Below are positions 1 through 5,641 of a DNA stretch of 5,641 nt, one piece after another. The notes under the pieces are model-generated. The model had not been told where the DNA came from and did no database searches. It saw only the letters and a list, made by a program, of their open reading frames with translations. The position numbers were made by a program, and so were the translations under genes. The stretch is from Bacteroidota bacterium (GTDB lineage Bacteria > Bacteroidota > Bacteroidia > Bacteroidales > WCHB1-69): the NCBI GenBank assembly GCA_023459435.1, contig JAEWUL010000026.1, forward strand, positions 1-5,641. The letters are read 5' to 3'. The first letter of the stretch is position 1. Each line of letters starts with the position of its first letter.

Positions 1-257
1 CGTTAATCATAACCGGAATATTCGGATATATCGGGATGATCTCCGGTGTGATTTTAACTGAAATCATCAACTTTGCAATGGTATCTATGTCAGTAGGAAA
101 AACAGAAGAGTTTTCTGTTTTTCAAAACCCAACCGTAGACCTTGGCATTGCAATCTCCGCCACACTTGTACTTATGGTTGCCGGTGTACTGGCCGGTTAT
201 TTCCCAGCCAGAAGAGCCGTCAGAATTAAACCTATTGAAGCATTAAGATACGAATAA
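1..257 (+). CDS. MacB/FtsX-type ABC transporter permease, C-terminal fragment
   Basis: This is the 3' end of a permease gene whose start lies before the window. The frame is open from base 3, giving 85 codons to the TAA at 255-257, so the ATG at 36 is an internal methionine and not the real start. The visible part holds the last two hydrophobic segments of an FtsX-like domain and the typical tail: an NPTV motif, a final membrane helix, then a FPARRAVRIKPIEALRYE end. This P-A-x-x-A-x-x-I-x-P-I-E-A-L-R signature marks the C-terminus of MacB/LolC/FtsX-type permeases. Family knowledge: such proteins span the inner membrane four times and pass mechanical force from a cytoplasmic ATPase to a periplasmic domain rather than carrying the substrate through a pore. 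The next gene is a paralog starting 16 bases downstream and the adaptor gene follows, so a heterodimeric efflux or export complex is inferred. The substrate is unknown. Confidence 0.88.
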   Translation, partial: LIITGIFGYIGMISGVILTEIINFAMVSMSVGKTEEFSVFQNPTVDLGIAISATLVLMVAGVLAGYFPARRAVRIKPIEALRYE

Positions 258-273
258 CATCAAAATAGTTTAG

Positions 274-1515
274 ATGATAGATACCGATAAATTCAAAGAG
301 ATTTGGCAATCCATAACCCGGAACAAAACCCGAAGCATGTTGACCGCTTTTGGTGTGTTTTGGGGTATGTTTATGTTTATTGTCCTGATCGGTATCGGAA
401 AAGGGTTTGAAACAGGTCTGAAAGAGAATATTGGAAATATTGCACCCAACTCCATGTTTGTCTTTGGTGGTCAAACCTCTATCGCTTACAAAGGATTGAA
501 TGCCGGTCGCTACTGGAGAATGAACAATGAGGATCTGGAGATTCTGAAAAAACAACTCCCTGAAATCGAATATATCTCCGGAATGGTGTTTGCAGGAAAT
601 AGTGCCAAAACAACCCACAATGAAAGATCGGGAGATTTCTCTTACAGAGGGAATGACCATATTTATTATCATATTGAACCTCAAACGATTATATATGGAA
701 GAGTGTTCAACCATATTGATCTAAAAGAGAAAAGGAAAGTGTGTCTTTTGGGGAATAAAGTGTACGATCAACTCTTTAATCCAGGAGAAGACCCCATAGG
801 ACAAACCATCTGTATGGGTGGCATCTATTATCAGGTGATTGGTGTCGTTAAACCATCCGGGAACATAAACTTCGGAGGTGACGGAGGTTCAACTATATAT
901 ATTCCTACAACTACTCTACAGCAACTTTTTAACAGAGGAAATGACTTGGACATTTTGGCTATCGCTGCTGGTGATGATGTCAACATTAAAGATTTAGAGA
1001 AGAAGGTGTCCATGATCCTAAAAATAAAACACCGGATTGCCCCTGAAGATCAAAAAGCAGTAAATACCTTTAATCTTCAGGATATGTTCCTGATGTTTAA
1101 ATACTTATTTTTAGGAATAAAAATACTGATCTGGATTGTGGGGATGGGTACTTTACTAGCTGGTGTAATCGGAATTAGTAACATCATGCTGGTTTCTGTA
1201 AAAGAACGCACCAATGAGATTGGAATCAAAAGAGCTTTGGGCGCAAAACCCGGAGTGATTACGAGTCAAATCATGTGGGAAAGTTTGATGTTAACTTTTC
1301 TGGCTGGTTTTGCCGGTATGTTTTTTGGAATTTTAATACTCGTAGTAACAGAAACCTTTGTCAAAGATGCTGAAATGTTTTCCAACCCAACCATTTCATT
1401 CACAATGGCGGTTGTTTCTGCGATCATCATCATTTTATCCGGTTTGATCGCCGGGATCATACCGGCAAAAAGTGCTATTAAAATCAAAGCCATAGATGCT
1501 TTAAGAGATGAATAA
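274..1515 (+). CDS. MacB-like ABC transporter permease, complete
   Basis: A 413-residue inner-membrane permease with the MacB architecture. A short cytoplasmic N-terminus contains W-x-S-I-x-x-N-K-x-R at about residues 11-20, followed by TM1 at about 22-42. A large periplasmic domain (MacB_PCD type) runs from about 45 to 275. The C-terminal FtsX domain has TM2 at about 277-303, the conserved cytoplasmic coupling stretch ERTNEIGIKRALGAK at 311-325, TM3 at about 337-358 and TM4 at about 376-397. It ends in IPAKSAIKIKAIDALRDE, closely parallel to the end of the preceding permease. There is no nucleotide-binding domain, so unlike E. coli MacB (a fusion) this protein needs a separate ATPase, which is not in the window. 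The ATG at 274 was chosen because it opens directly into the conserved N-terminal motif. The gene lies between its paralog (16-base gap) and the adaptor gene. Substrate specificity cannot be read from the sequence; antibiotic, peptide, lipid or lipoprotein export are all possible for this family. Confidence 0.92.
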   Translation: MIDTDKFKEIWQSITRNKTRSMLTAFGVFWGMFMFIVLIGIGKGFETGLKENIGNIAPNSMFVFGGQTSIAYKGLNAGRYWRMNNEDLEILKKQLPEIEYISGMVFAGNSAKTTHNERSGDFSYRGNDHIYYHIEPQTIIYGRVFNHIDLKEKRKVCLLGNKVYDQLFNPGEDPIGQTICMGGIYYQVIGVVKPSGNINFGGDGGSTIYIPTTTLQQLFNRGNDLDILAIAAGDDVNIKDLEKKVSMILKIKHRIAPEDQKAVNTFNLQDMFLMFKYLFLGIKILIWIVGMGTLLAGVIGISNIMLVSVKERTNEIGIKRALGAKPGVITSQIMWESLMLTFLAGFAGMFFGILILVVTETFVKDAEMFSNPTISFTMAVVSAIIIILSGLIAGIIPAKSAIKIKAIDALRDE

Positions 1516-1521
1516 ATTATA

Positions 1522-1529
1522 TATATTTG
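1522..1529 (+). promoter_or_regulatory. Candidate Bacteroidetes -7 promoter element (TATATTTG)
   Basis: TATATTTG matches the Bacteroidetes -7 consensus TAnnTTTG exactly. It lies in the 32-base gap between the permease stop and the adaptor ATG at 1548, the largest gap between the genes of this window. A weak TTTA at 1500-1503, 18 bases upstream, could serve in place of the -33 TTTG/TTG element. Transcription would begin about 5 bases downstream and leave a leader of roughly 10-15 nucleotides. The match is short and the region is AT-rich, so chance is possible; the adaptor could simply be co-transcribed with the permeases. Confidence 0.35.
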
Positions 1530-1547
1530 CAATTCAATATTAGAACA

Positions 1548-2642
1548 ATGAAAAAGATCCTCAAAACCACCTTATTTATCATTTTTGGTCTGATCGTTAT
1601 TGGTACTTTTGTTTTTTTATGGAGTAAATCAAGGGTAAAAGAGATTGAATACGAAATGATTACACCTGAGATCAAAACGATTGAAAAGAAGAGTGTGATT
1701 ACCGGAAAAGTGGAACCCCGTAATGAAGTAGCCATCAAACCACAGATCTCTGGCATTGTCATTGCTTTGTATAAAGAGGCCGGACAACTCGTGAAAGCAG
1801 GGGATGTGATCGCAAAAGTACAGGTAATCCCTGATATTGCCCAACTCAACAGTGCTGAATCCAGATTGAATGTTGCCAATATCAATATGGAACAAGCGAA
1901 ATCAAATTTTGAAAGGATCGAAAAGTTATACCAATCCAAAGTATCTTCCAAAGAAGCCTATGAACAAGCAATAACCTCATACAAAAATGCAAAAGAGGAA
2001 GTGGCAAACGCCAATGAAACGATCCAGATCATCAAAGAGGGGATCTCTCAAAAAACCGCCCAGTACAGCAACACCCTCATCAAAGCAACCGTTTCAGGTA
2101 TGATACTTGACATTCCGGTAAAGGTTGGCAATTCTGTAATCCAATCCAACAATTTTAACGATGGAACTACTATTGCAACCATTGCGAATATGGGGGATCT
2201 TATCTTTATTGGAAAAGTAGATGAAACTGAAGTGGGAAAAATAAAAGAAGGGGATCCCGTTAAACTCGTGATTGGAGCCATGCAAGATGCCCATTTTGAT
2301 GCCGTTCTCGAATATATAGCACCTAAAGGAACCGTTGAAAACGGAGCAACCGTATTTAGCATCAAAGCAGCTGTTCAGGTTCATAAAGATGGCGGGTTCA
2401 TCAGATCCGGATATAGTGCCAACGGAGAAGTGATCACCCAAAAAGTGGATAGTGTGATTGCAGTGCCTGAATTTGCCCTTGAGTTTGCAGGAGACACCGC
2501 ATTCGTGTATATTGAAAATGGAACTAATAAAAAAGAAAAATTTAAAAAAACACCTATAAAAGTGGGCTTATCTGACGGTTTCTACGTTCAGGTTATCGAG
2601 GGATTGGCCATCAATACAAAAATTCGTGGTAAAGCAAAATAA
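1548..2642 (+). CDS. Efflux periplasmic adaptor subunit (HlyD/MacA/RND-MFP family)
   Basis: A 364-residue membrane fusion protein that should bridge the MacB-like permeases to a TolC-like outer membrane channel. Residues 1-6 are basic (MKKILK) and are followed by one hydrophobic anchor at about 7-25; no lipobox cysteine is visible, so it is a membrane-anchored rather than a lipoprotein form. The first half of the lipoyl/barrel-sandwich domain is at about 61-91, with P-Q-I-S-G-I-V and EAGQLVKAGDVIAKV. An alpha-helical hairpin rich in A, E, K, N and Q follows (about 97-170, including NFERIEKLYQSKVSSKEAYE), then the second lipoyl half (IKATVSGMI to KVGNSV), then beta-barrel and membrane-proximal domains ending near GFYVQVIEGLAINTKI. 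The ATG at 1548 is preferred over the in-frame TTG at 1527 because it starts the canonical basic-plus-hydrophobic N-terminus and the TTG lies inside the candidate promoter. The TolC partner is not in this window. Confidence 0.92.
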   Translation: MKKILKTTLFIIFGLIVIGTFVFLWSKSRVKEIEYEMITPEIKTIEKKSVITGKVEPRNEVAIKPQISGIVIALYKEAGQLVKAGDVIAKVQVIPDIAQLNSAESRLNVANINMEQAKSNFERIEKLYQSKVSSKEAYEQAITSYKNAKEEVANANETIQIIKEGISQKTAQYSNTLIKATVSGMILDIPVKVGNSVIQSNNFNDGTTIATIANMGDLIFIGKVDETEVGKIKEGDPVKLVIGAMQDAHFDAVLEYIAPKGTVENGATVFSIKAAVQVHKDGGFIRSGYSANGEVITQKVDSVIAVPEFALEFAGDTAFVYIENGTNKKEKFKKTPIKVGLSDGFYVQVIEGLAINTKIRGKAK

Positions 2643-2653
2643 AACAAATCGTT

Positions 2654-3265
2654 ATGGAATCAATGTTCTCTGTATTTATTAGATCCATATTCATTGACAA
2701 TATGGTATTTGCCTACTTCTTAGGCATGTGTTCCTATCTGGCTGTTTCAAAATCTGTGAAAACTGCTTTCGGATTAGGTGTGGCTGTGTTCTTTGTTATG
2801 GTGATCACAGTTCCTTTTAATTTTTTAATTAACAGATATTTACTACAATCAGGAGCCCTAAAATGGATCTCTGATTATTTTTTAAATATTGATCTTTCAT
2901 TTCTATCATTGATCATTTTTATTGCCGTTGTAGCCTCAATTGTACAATTGCTGGAGATGGTTATTGAAAGATTCTCTATGAAACTATACAATGCATTAGG
3001 GATTTTTCTTCCTTTAATTGCAGTAAATTGTGCCATTCTTGGAGGATCTCTCTTTATGCAAGAGAAAAACTTCCCAAATGTAGCATATAGTGCTGTTTAT
3101 GCTGCAGGTTCCGGACTTGGATGGCTCCTCGCTATCGTTGCTTTTGCTGCCATCAATGAAAGAATGAAATATTCCGCTATCCCAAAACCTCTTCAAGGAC
3201 ACGGAATCTCTTATATCATAACTGGTCTAATGGGTTTGGGATTCATGGCCTTCCTTGGTCTATAA
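2654..3265 (+). CDS. nqrE: Na+-translocating NADH:quinone reductase subunit E
   Basis: NqrE is an integral inner-membrane subunit of Na+-NQR (EC 7.2.1.1), which oxidises NADH, reduces quinone and pumps sodium. The 203-residue protein has six hydrophobic segments (roughly 9-31, 36-58, 79-100, 112-132, 143-166, 184-202). Diagnostic stretches are SIFIDNMVFAYFLGMCSYLA, AVSKSVKTAFGLG, LYNALGIFLPLIAVNCAILG and the end TGLMGLGFMAFLGL. Cys26 and Cys126 fit the two conserved cysteines, one in each half of the inverted repeat, that together with NqrD cysteines bind the iron centre in the membrane. It is closer to NqrE than to the related RnfA, judged from the FLGMCSYLAVSK region and the G-x-G-x-G-W-x-L-A-I motif at 152-161. 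About six extra residues between TM2 and TM3, compared with the Vibrio protein as I remember it, are expected in Bacteroidetes. The start at 2654 puts the first cysteine at 26, as in Vibrio. The gene is 11 bases after the adaptor gene and 10 bases before the AddB-like gene; no other nqr gene is adjacent, which is odd. Confidence 0.95.
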   Translation: MESMFSVFIRSIFIDNMVFAYFLGMCSYLAVSKSVKTAFGLGVAVFFVMVITVPFNFLINRYLLQSGALKWISDYFLNIDLSFLSLIIFIAVVASIVQLLEMVIERFSMKLYNALGIFLPLIAVNCAILGGSLFMQEKNFPNVAYSAVYAAGSGLGWLLAIVAFAAINERMKYSAIPKPLQGHGISYIITGLMGLGFMAFLGL

Positions 3266-3275
3266 CCTGTAAAAA

Positions 3276-5180
3276 ATGGATAAATTTCCAACATTTTTAG
3301 GTGAGTTAGCATCCAAAATTATTGAAAATGATGCAATACCCCTGGAAAAAATTTTAGTGCTTTTACCCAATAAAAGGGCCAAAAGGGTTCTTCAAAAAGA
3401 GTTAGCTGCTCTGATTGATAAGCCTCACTTCTCCCCTACTATTCTGACCATCAACGAGTTTATCGGGTCTTTATCCCCATTGACTGTACTGAAAAAAGAG
3501 GAATTACTCCTCCTGCTTTTTGATTGCTTCCTCTCCATCGAACCTTTTAAAGAGGAAACATTTCAGAAATTTTTATCCTGGGGCCCCATTTTTTTGAGTG
3601 ATATGAACGAAATCGATATGCAGTTGGCTCCCGCGGAGCAAATTTTTGTGAATTTATCAGATGCAAAGGAGATCGAAACCTCATTCCTTAAGGAGCAACT
3701 CTCGGAAAACCAACAAACCTATTTGAAATTCTATCAACATCTATCTCATATCTACCAGTTGTTTCAGAAACGTCTACTTCAATCCAATCGAGGGTATGAA
3801 GGGATGATTTTCAGATCCGTTGCTGAACAACTGAAATCCTCAGGTTCAGACGATCTTGTTTCTCTAACCCCATATATAAAATATCAGAGATTTATTTTTG
3901 CAGGATTTCATGCTTTATCTCCTTCAGAAATGACCATTCTGGAATATTTTTACCACAGATTTAAAGTGGAATTTATTTTTGACATTGATCATTTTTATGA
4001 CACCCAATACACCCCTTTTATCAAGACCCTGCAAAACAAACTGAAAATACCGGATATCAATATCAAAGATCAATTTCGTGATATACCTAAAAAAATCCAC
4101 ATTACTGAACTCTCCGGAAATATCAATCAGGTATACCATGCAATAGAAATCCTAAACCAGATTGAACAAAATGAGGGTAATTTGGACCAAACGGTATTGG
4201 TTTTTGGAGATGAATCTTTAATTGTTCCTTTTGTGCATGCTTACGACTGCAGCCATGCAAACCTCACAATGGGGTATCCTATCCAAAATAGTTCAGCATA
4301 TCAGTTGTTGAAATTGATCGTTCGTCTTATAAAAAACGGACAAAGATTCAGCAATATCCAAAAAACAAGCCAACCCATTTATTATCACAAAGATATCATC
4401 AGCTTTGTTCAAAATCCGATTATCGTAAATGGGATCTATGGCAACAGCGAAACAGCCAATCAGGCCGTAAATAACCTCATCATCAACAATCAGGTTTTTA
4501 TAGCTGCTAAAGATCTCCCTCCTTCAGTCCCAATTCTTCCATTTGAGGGGTTTCCGTTTCTGGAACAATTAAAAAACTTCTTTGATTCTGTTTCCGGCAA
4601 AATGGATCCGAACACAATAGATTTTAAAACCTTAAAAATGATATCTGACGAAATATCAGATACATTAACGTTTTTAAATGCGTATCAAAACCATCAAAAA
4701 ATAAGCGATCTGGCCTCTCTGGAGTATTTCCTTTTAGAACGAATCGATCGGATTACAATTCCCTTTATAGGAGATTTTAACAAAGGATTACAAGTGTGTG
4801 GACTGTTGGAAACCAGAACGCTGGATTATAAAAATATCATCTTTTTATCCATCAACGAAGGGGTTTTACCCAAAGGTAAATCACAACCCTCTTTAATCCT
4901 ATTTGACATAAAAAATCACTTTAAACTTCCCACATCTACTTATAAAGACTCCATATTTGCGTACCACTTTTTCAGATTGATGCAAAGGGGAAAAGTGATT
5001 CATATCTTGTACGATAATGACTCCAGCTCCTCTTTGGCTGAAAAGAGCCGGTTTATCAACCAACTGGAATTTGAAGTGGAACACCAAAAACTCACTTCAT
5101 CTGTTCAAATGATCAGAAGAGCGATCCATATCCCCACCAGAACAAATGGGATCCGAATCTATCTCAATCAACAAAAATGA
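3276..5180 (+). CDS. AddB-like protein, inactivated helicase part (frame broken before nuclease domain)
   Basis: A 634-residue reading frame holding the helicase-like part of a Bacteroidetes AddB-type PD-(D/E)XK nuclease family protein, expected to act with an AddA/RecB-type helicase-nuclease at DNA double-strand ends. The N-terminus has LLPNKRAKR at about 29-37 where active superfamily I helicases carry the Walker A loop, and there is no GxGKT, hence 'inactivated'. Later landmarks are VLVFGDESLIVPF near 305-317, the TMGYP motif at 331-335, YYHKDIISFVQNP near 369-381, LETRTLDYKNIIFLSINEG from about 511, and the ending region with AYHFFRLMQRGKVIHILYDND and EKSRFINQLEFE. Family members usually run to more than 900 residues, with the nuclease at the C-terminus. 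Here the frame stops at TGA 5178-5180, and the missing domain continues in the +1 frame immediately after. The last 10-20 residues before the stop are probably not native sequence. The ATG is 10 bases after nqrE. Confidence 0.85.
   Translation: MDKFPTFLGELASKIIENDAIPLEKILVLLPNKRAKRVLQKELAALIDKPHFSPTILTINEFIGSLSPLTVLKKEELLLLLFDCFLSIEPFKEETFQKFLSWGPIFLSDMNEIDMQLAPAEQIFVNLSDAKEIETSFLKEQLSENQQTYLKFYQHLSHIYQLFQKRLLQSNRGYEGMIFRSVAEQLKSSGSDDLVSLTPYIKYQRFIFAGFHALSPSEMTILEYFYHRFKVEFIFDIDHFYDTQYTPFIKTLQNKLKIPDINIKDQFRDIPKKIHITELSGNINQVYHAIEILNQIEQNEGNLDQTVLVFGDESLIVPFVHAYDCSHANLTMGYPIQNSSAYQLLKLIVRLIKNGQRFSNIQKTSQPIYYHKDIISFVQNPIIVNGIYGNSETANQAVNNLIINNQVFIAAKDLPPSVPILPFEGFPFLEQLKNFFDSVSGKMDPNTIDFKTLKMISDEISDTLTFLNAYQNHQKISDLASLEYFLLERIDRITIPFIGDFNKGLQVCGLLETRTLDYKNIIFLSINEGVLPKGKSQPSLILFDIKNHFKLPTSTYKDSIFAYHFFRLMQRGKVIHILYDNDSSSSLAEKSRFINQLEFEVEHQKLTSSVQMIRRAIHIPTRTNGIRIYLNQQK
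5113..5180 (+). other. Frame transition zone in the AddB-like gene (+1 shift)
   Basis: Both the upstream frame (to TGA 5178) and the downstream frame (open after TGA 5110-5112) are readable here, so one extra base, or the loss of two, must lie in this 68-base overlap relative to an intact gene. Removing one C from the CCCC run at 5132-5135 would join the frames as AIHIPPEQMGSESISINKND, and the resulting I-x-I-x-K-x-x-x-I-x-x-x-L pattern is what I would expect just before the nuclease domain of this family. Removing one A from the A5 run at 5173-5177 also restores the frame but gives a poorer match. The exact position is inferred. Confidence 0.75.
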
Positions 5181-5641
5181 TAGAATTCAGGAAATTTTAA
5201 AATCAATCAACTATTCTCCAACAAGTTTGTCTACTTTCATCAATTGTCCTCTCTCTTTTTATCTATCTGAAGTAGAAAACATTAAAGCGCCGGAAAGCAT
5301 TGATGAGCATATTGAAAATAAGATCATAGGCTCCATAATCCATGCTATTCTGGAAAAAGTGTTTGAAGATGTTCGTAAAGAACCATTACAAGTACAAACT
5401 ATTTTAGCGCATTATTTAAAAAATCTCGATGAAACCGTTCATCTCTATTTCCACAAAAATCGGGATCTGCAAAATGCAGATATCTCTAGAGGAAAAATAT
5501 ATTTAGCCTCAGAAATAGTAAAAAGAAATGTGGTGGCATTTCTCCAACTTTCTCAGGATGAATTTAAAAACCCCCATATAGAAGTGAAAGGAAATGAAGT
5601 TCAGCTATTATCCTCACTTGCTACAACATACGGAACAATCC
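5146..5641 (+). CDS. AddB-like protein, C-terminal PD-(D/E)XK nuclease domain (partial, continues past window)
   Basis: This +1-frame segment is the continuation of the preceding AddB-like gene; it runs open to the window edge (165 codons from the ATG at 5146). It begins the RecB/AddB-type nuclease domain: YSPTSLSTFINCPLSFYL (5212-5265) is the usual entry motif of the PDDEXK_1 family. Its cysteine (codon 5245) corresponds in AddB-type nucleases to the first of the cysteines that hold an iron-sulfur cluster; whether this protein keeps the others cannot be seen. G-S-I-I-H-A-I-L-E at 5329-5355 carries the conserved histidine (codon 5341) of the RecB-like active site. The catalytic Asp and the Glu-x-Lys would lie beyond the window. 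The in-frame ATG at 5146 overlaps the upstream frame by 35 bases, so a separately translated polypeptide by restart is conceivable, but no ribosome binding site is visible. A single broken gene is the simpler reading; the 5146 start is only a convention. Confidence 0.75.
   Translation, partial: MGSESISINKNDRIQEILKSINYSPTSLSTFINCPLSFYLSEVENIKAPESIDEHIENKIIGSIIHAILEKVFEDVRKEPLQVQTILAHYLKNLDETVHLYFHKNRDLQNADISRGKIYLASEIVKRNVVAFLQLSQDEFKNPHIEVKGNEVQLLSSLATTYGTI

Noticed and set aside
232..714. Minus-strand open frame of 160 codons, and similar ones at 1517-1951, 2048-2365 and 2094-2441
   Set aside because: They lie antisense to clearly recognisable genes, have no family-like motifs and overlap one another; they are shadows of the + strand coding.
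1527..1547. Upstream TTG start for the adaptor, adding seven residues
   Set aside because: The ATG at 1548 begins a standard basic-plus-hydrophobic N-terminus, and the TTG falls within the TATATTTG element.
4642..4662. Perfect 7-base inverted repeat TATCTGA / TCAGATA with a 7-base loop
   Set aside because: It lies inside the coding sequence, partly reflects a repeated I-S-D codon pattern, lacks a T-run and has no GC-rich stem, so neither a terminator nor an operator is supported.
5173..5183. Programmed +1 frameshift at AAA-TGA (stop codon followed directly by TAG), similar in idea to the prfB site
   Set aside because: There is no Shine-Dalgarno-like stimulator upstream, A5 is a short run, and the family-like sequence in the +1 frame seems to begin before this point (I-S-I-N-K at 5161-5175), so the shift is probably earlier.
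1..5641. CRISPR arrays, tRNA or rRNA genes, insertion sequences, riboswitches or a novel defence system
   Set aside because: No repeat-spacer pattern, RNA gene signature, transposase or terminal repeat was seen; the noncoding gaps are at most 32 bases and all genes belong to known families.

Overview
The window looks like a piece of a Bacteroidetes (Bacteroidota) chromosome. The evidence is moderately AT-rich DNA, start codons without clear Shine-Dalgarno sequences, a candidate TAnnTTTG promoter element, a tandem pair of MacB-type permeases followed by their adaptor gene, a NqrE of the form with a longer loop after its second membrane segment, and an AddB-like protein of the type with an inactivated helicase. 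I cannot name a genus.

All genes lie on the + strand and are packed with gaps of about 10 to 32 bases, so the window is almost entirely coding. From left to right: (1) the C-terminal 85 codons of a MacB/FtsX-type ABC transporter permease; (2) a complete second permease of the same family; (3) a membrane-anchored periplasmic adaptor (HlyD/MacA/RND-MFP type); (4) nqrE, a membrane subunit of the Na+-translocating NADH:quinone reductase; (5) a large AddB-like protein whose reading frame is broken near 5113-5180, with the nuclease part continuing in the +1 frame to the window edge.

Genes 1-3 should work together. The two permeases probably form a heterodimer in the inner membrane, driven by an ATPase encoded elsewhere (probably just upstream), and the adaptor would link them to a TolC-like outer membrane channel. 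NqrE belongs to respiration and normally sits in an nqrABCDEF cluster. Here neither flanking gene is an nqr gene, which is unusual. The AddB-like protein belongs to DNA end processing and recombination repair and has no evident functional link to the others.

The observation most worth checking is the frame break in the AddB-like gene. It may be a sequencing error, a real disabling mutation, or a split gene with a restart at ATG 5146. I found no CRISPR, RNA gene, insertion sequence or plausible new multi-gene system. Most of the window is ordinary core-genome content.
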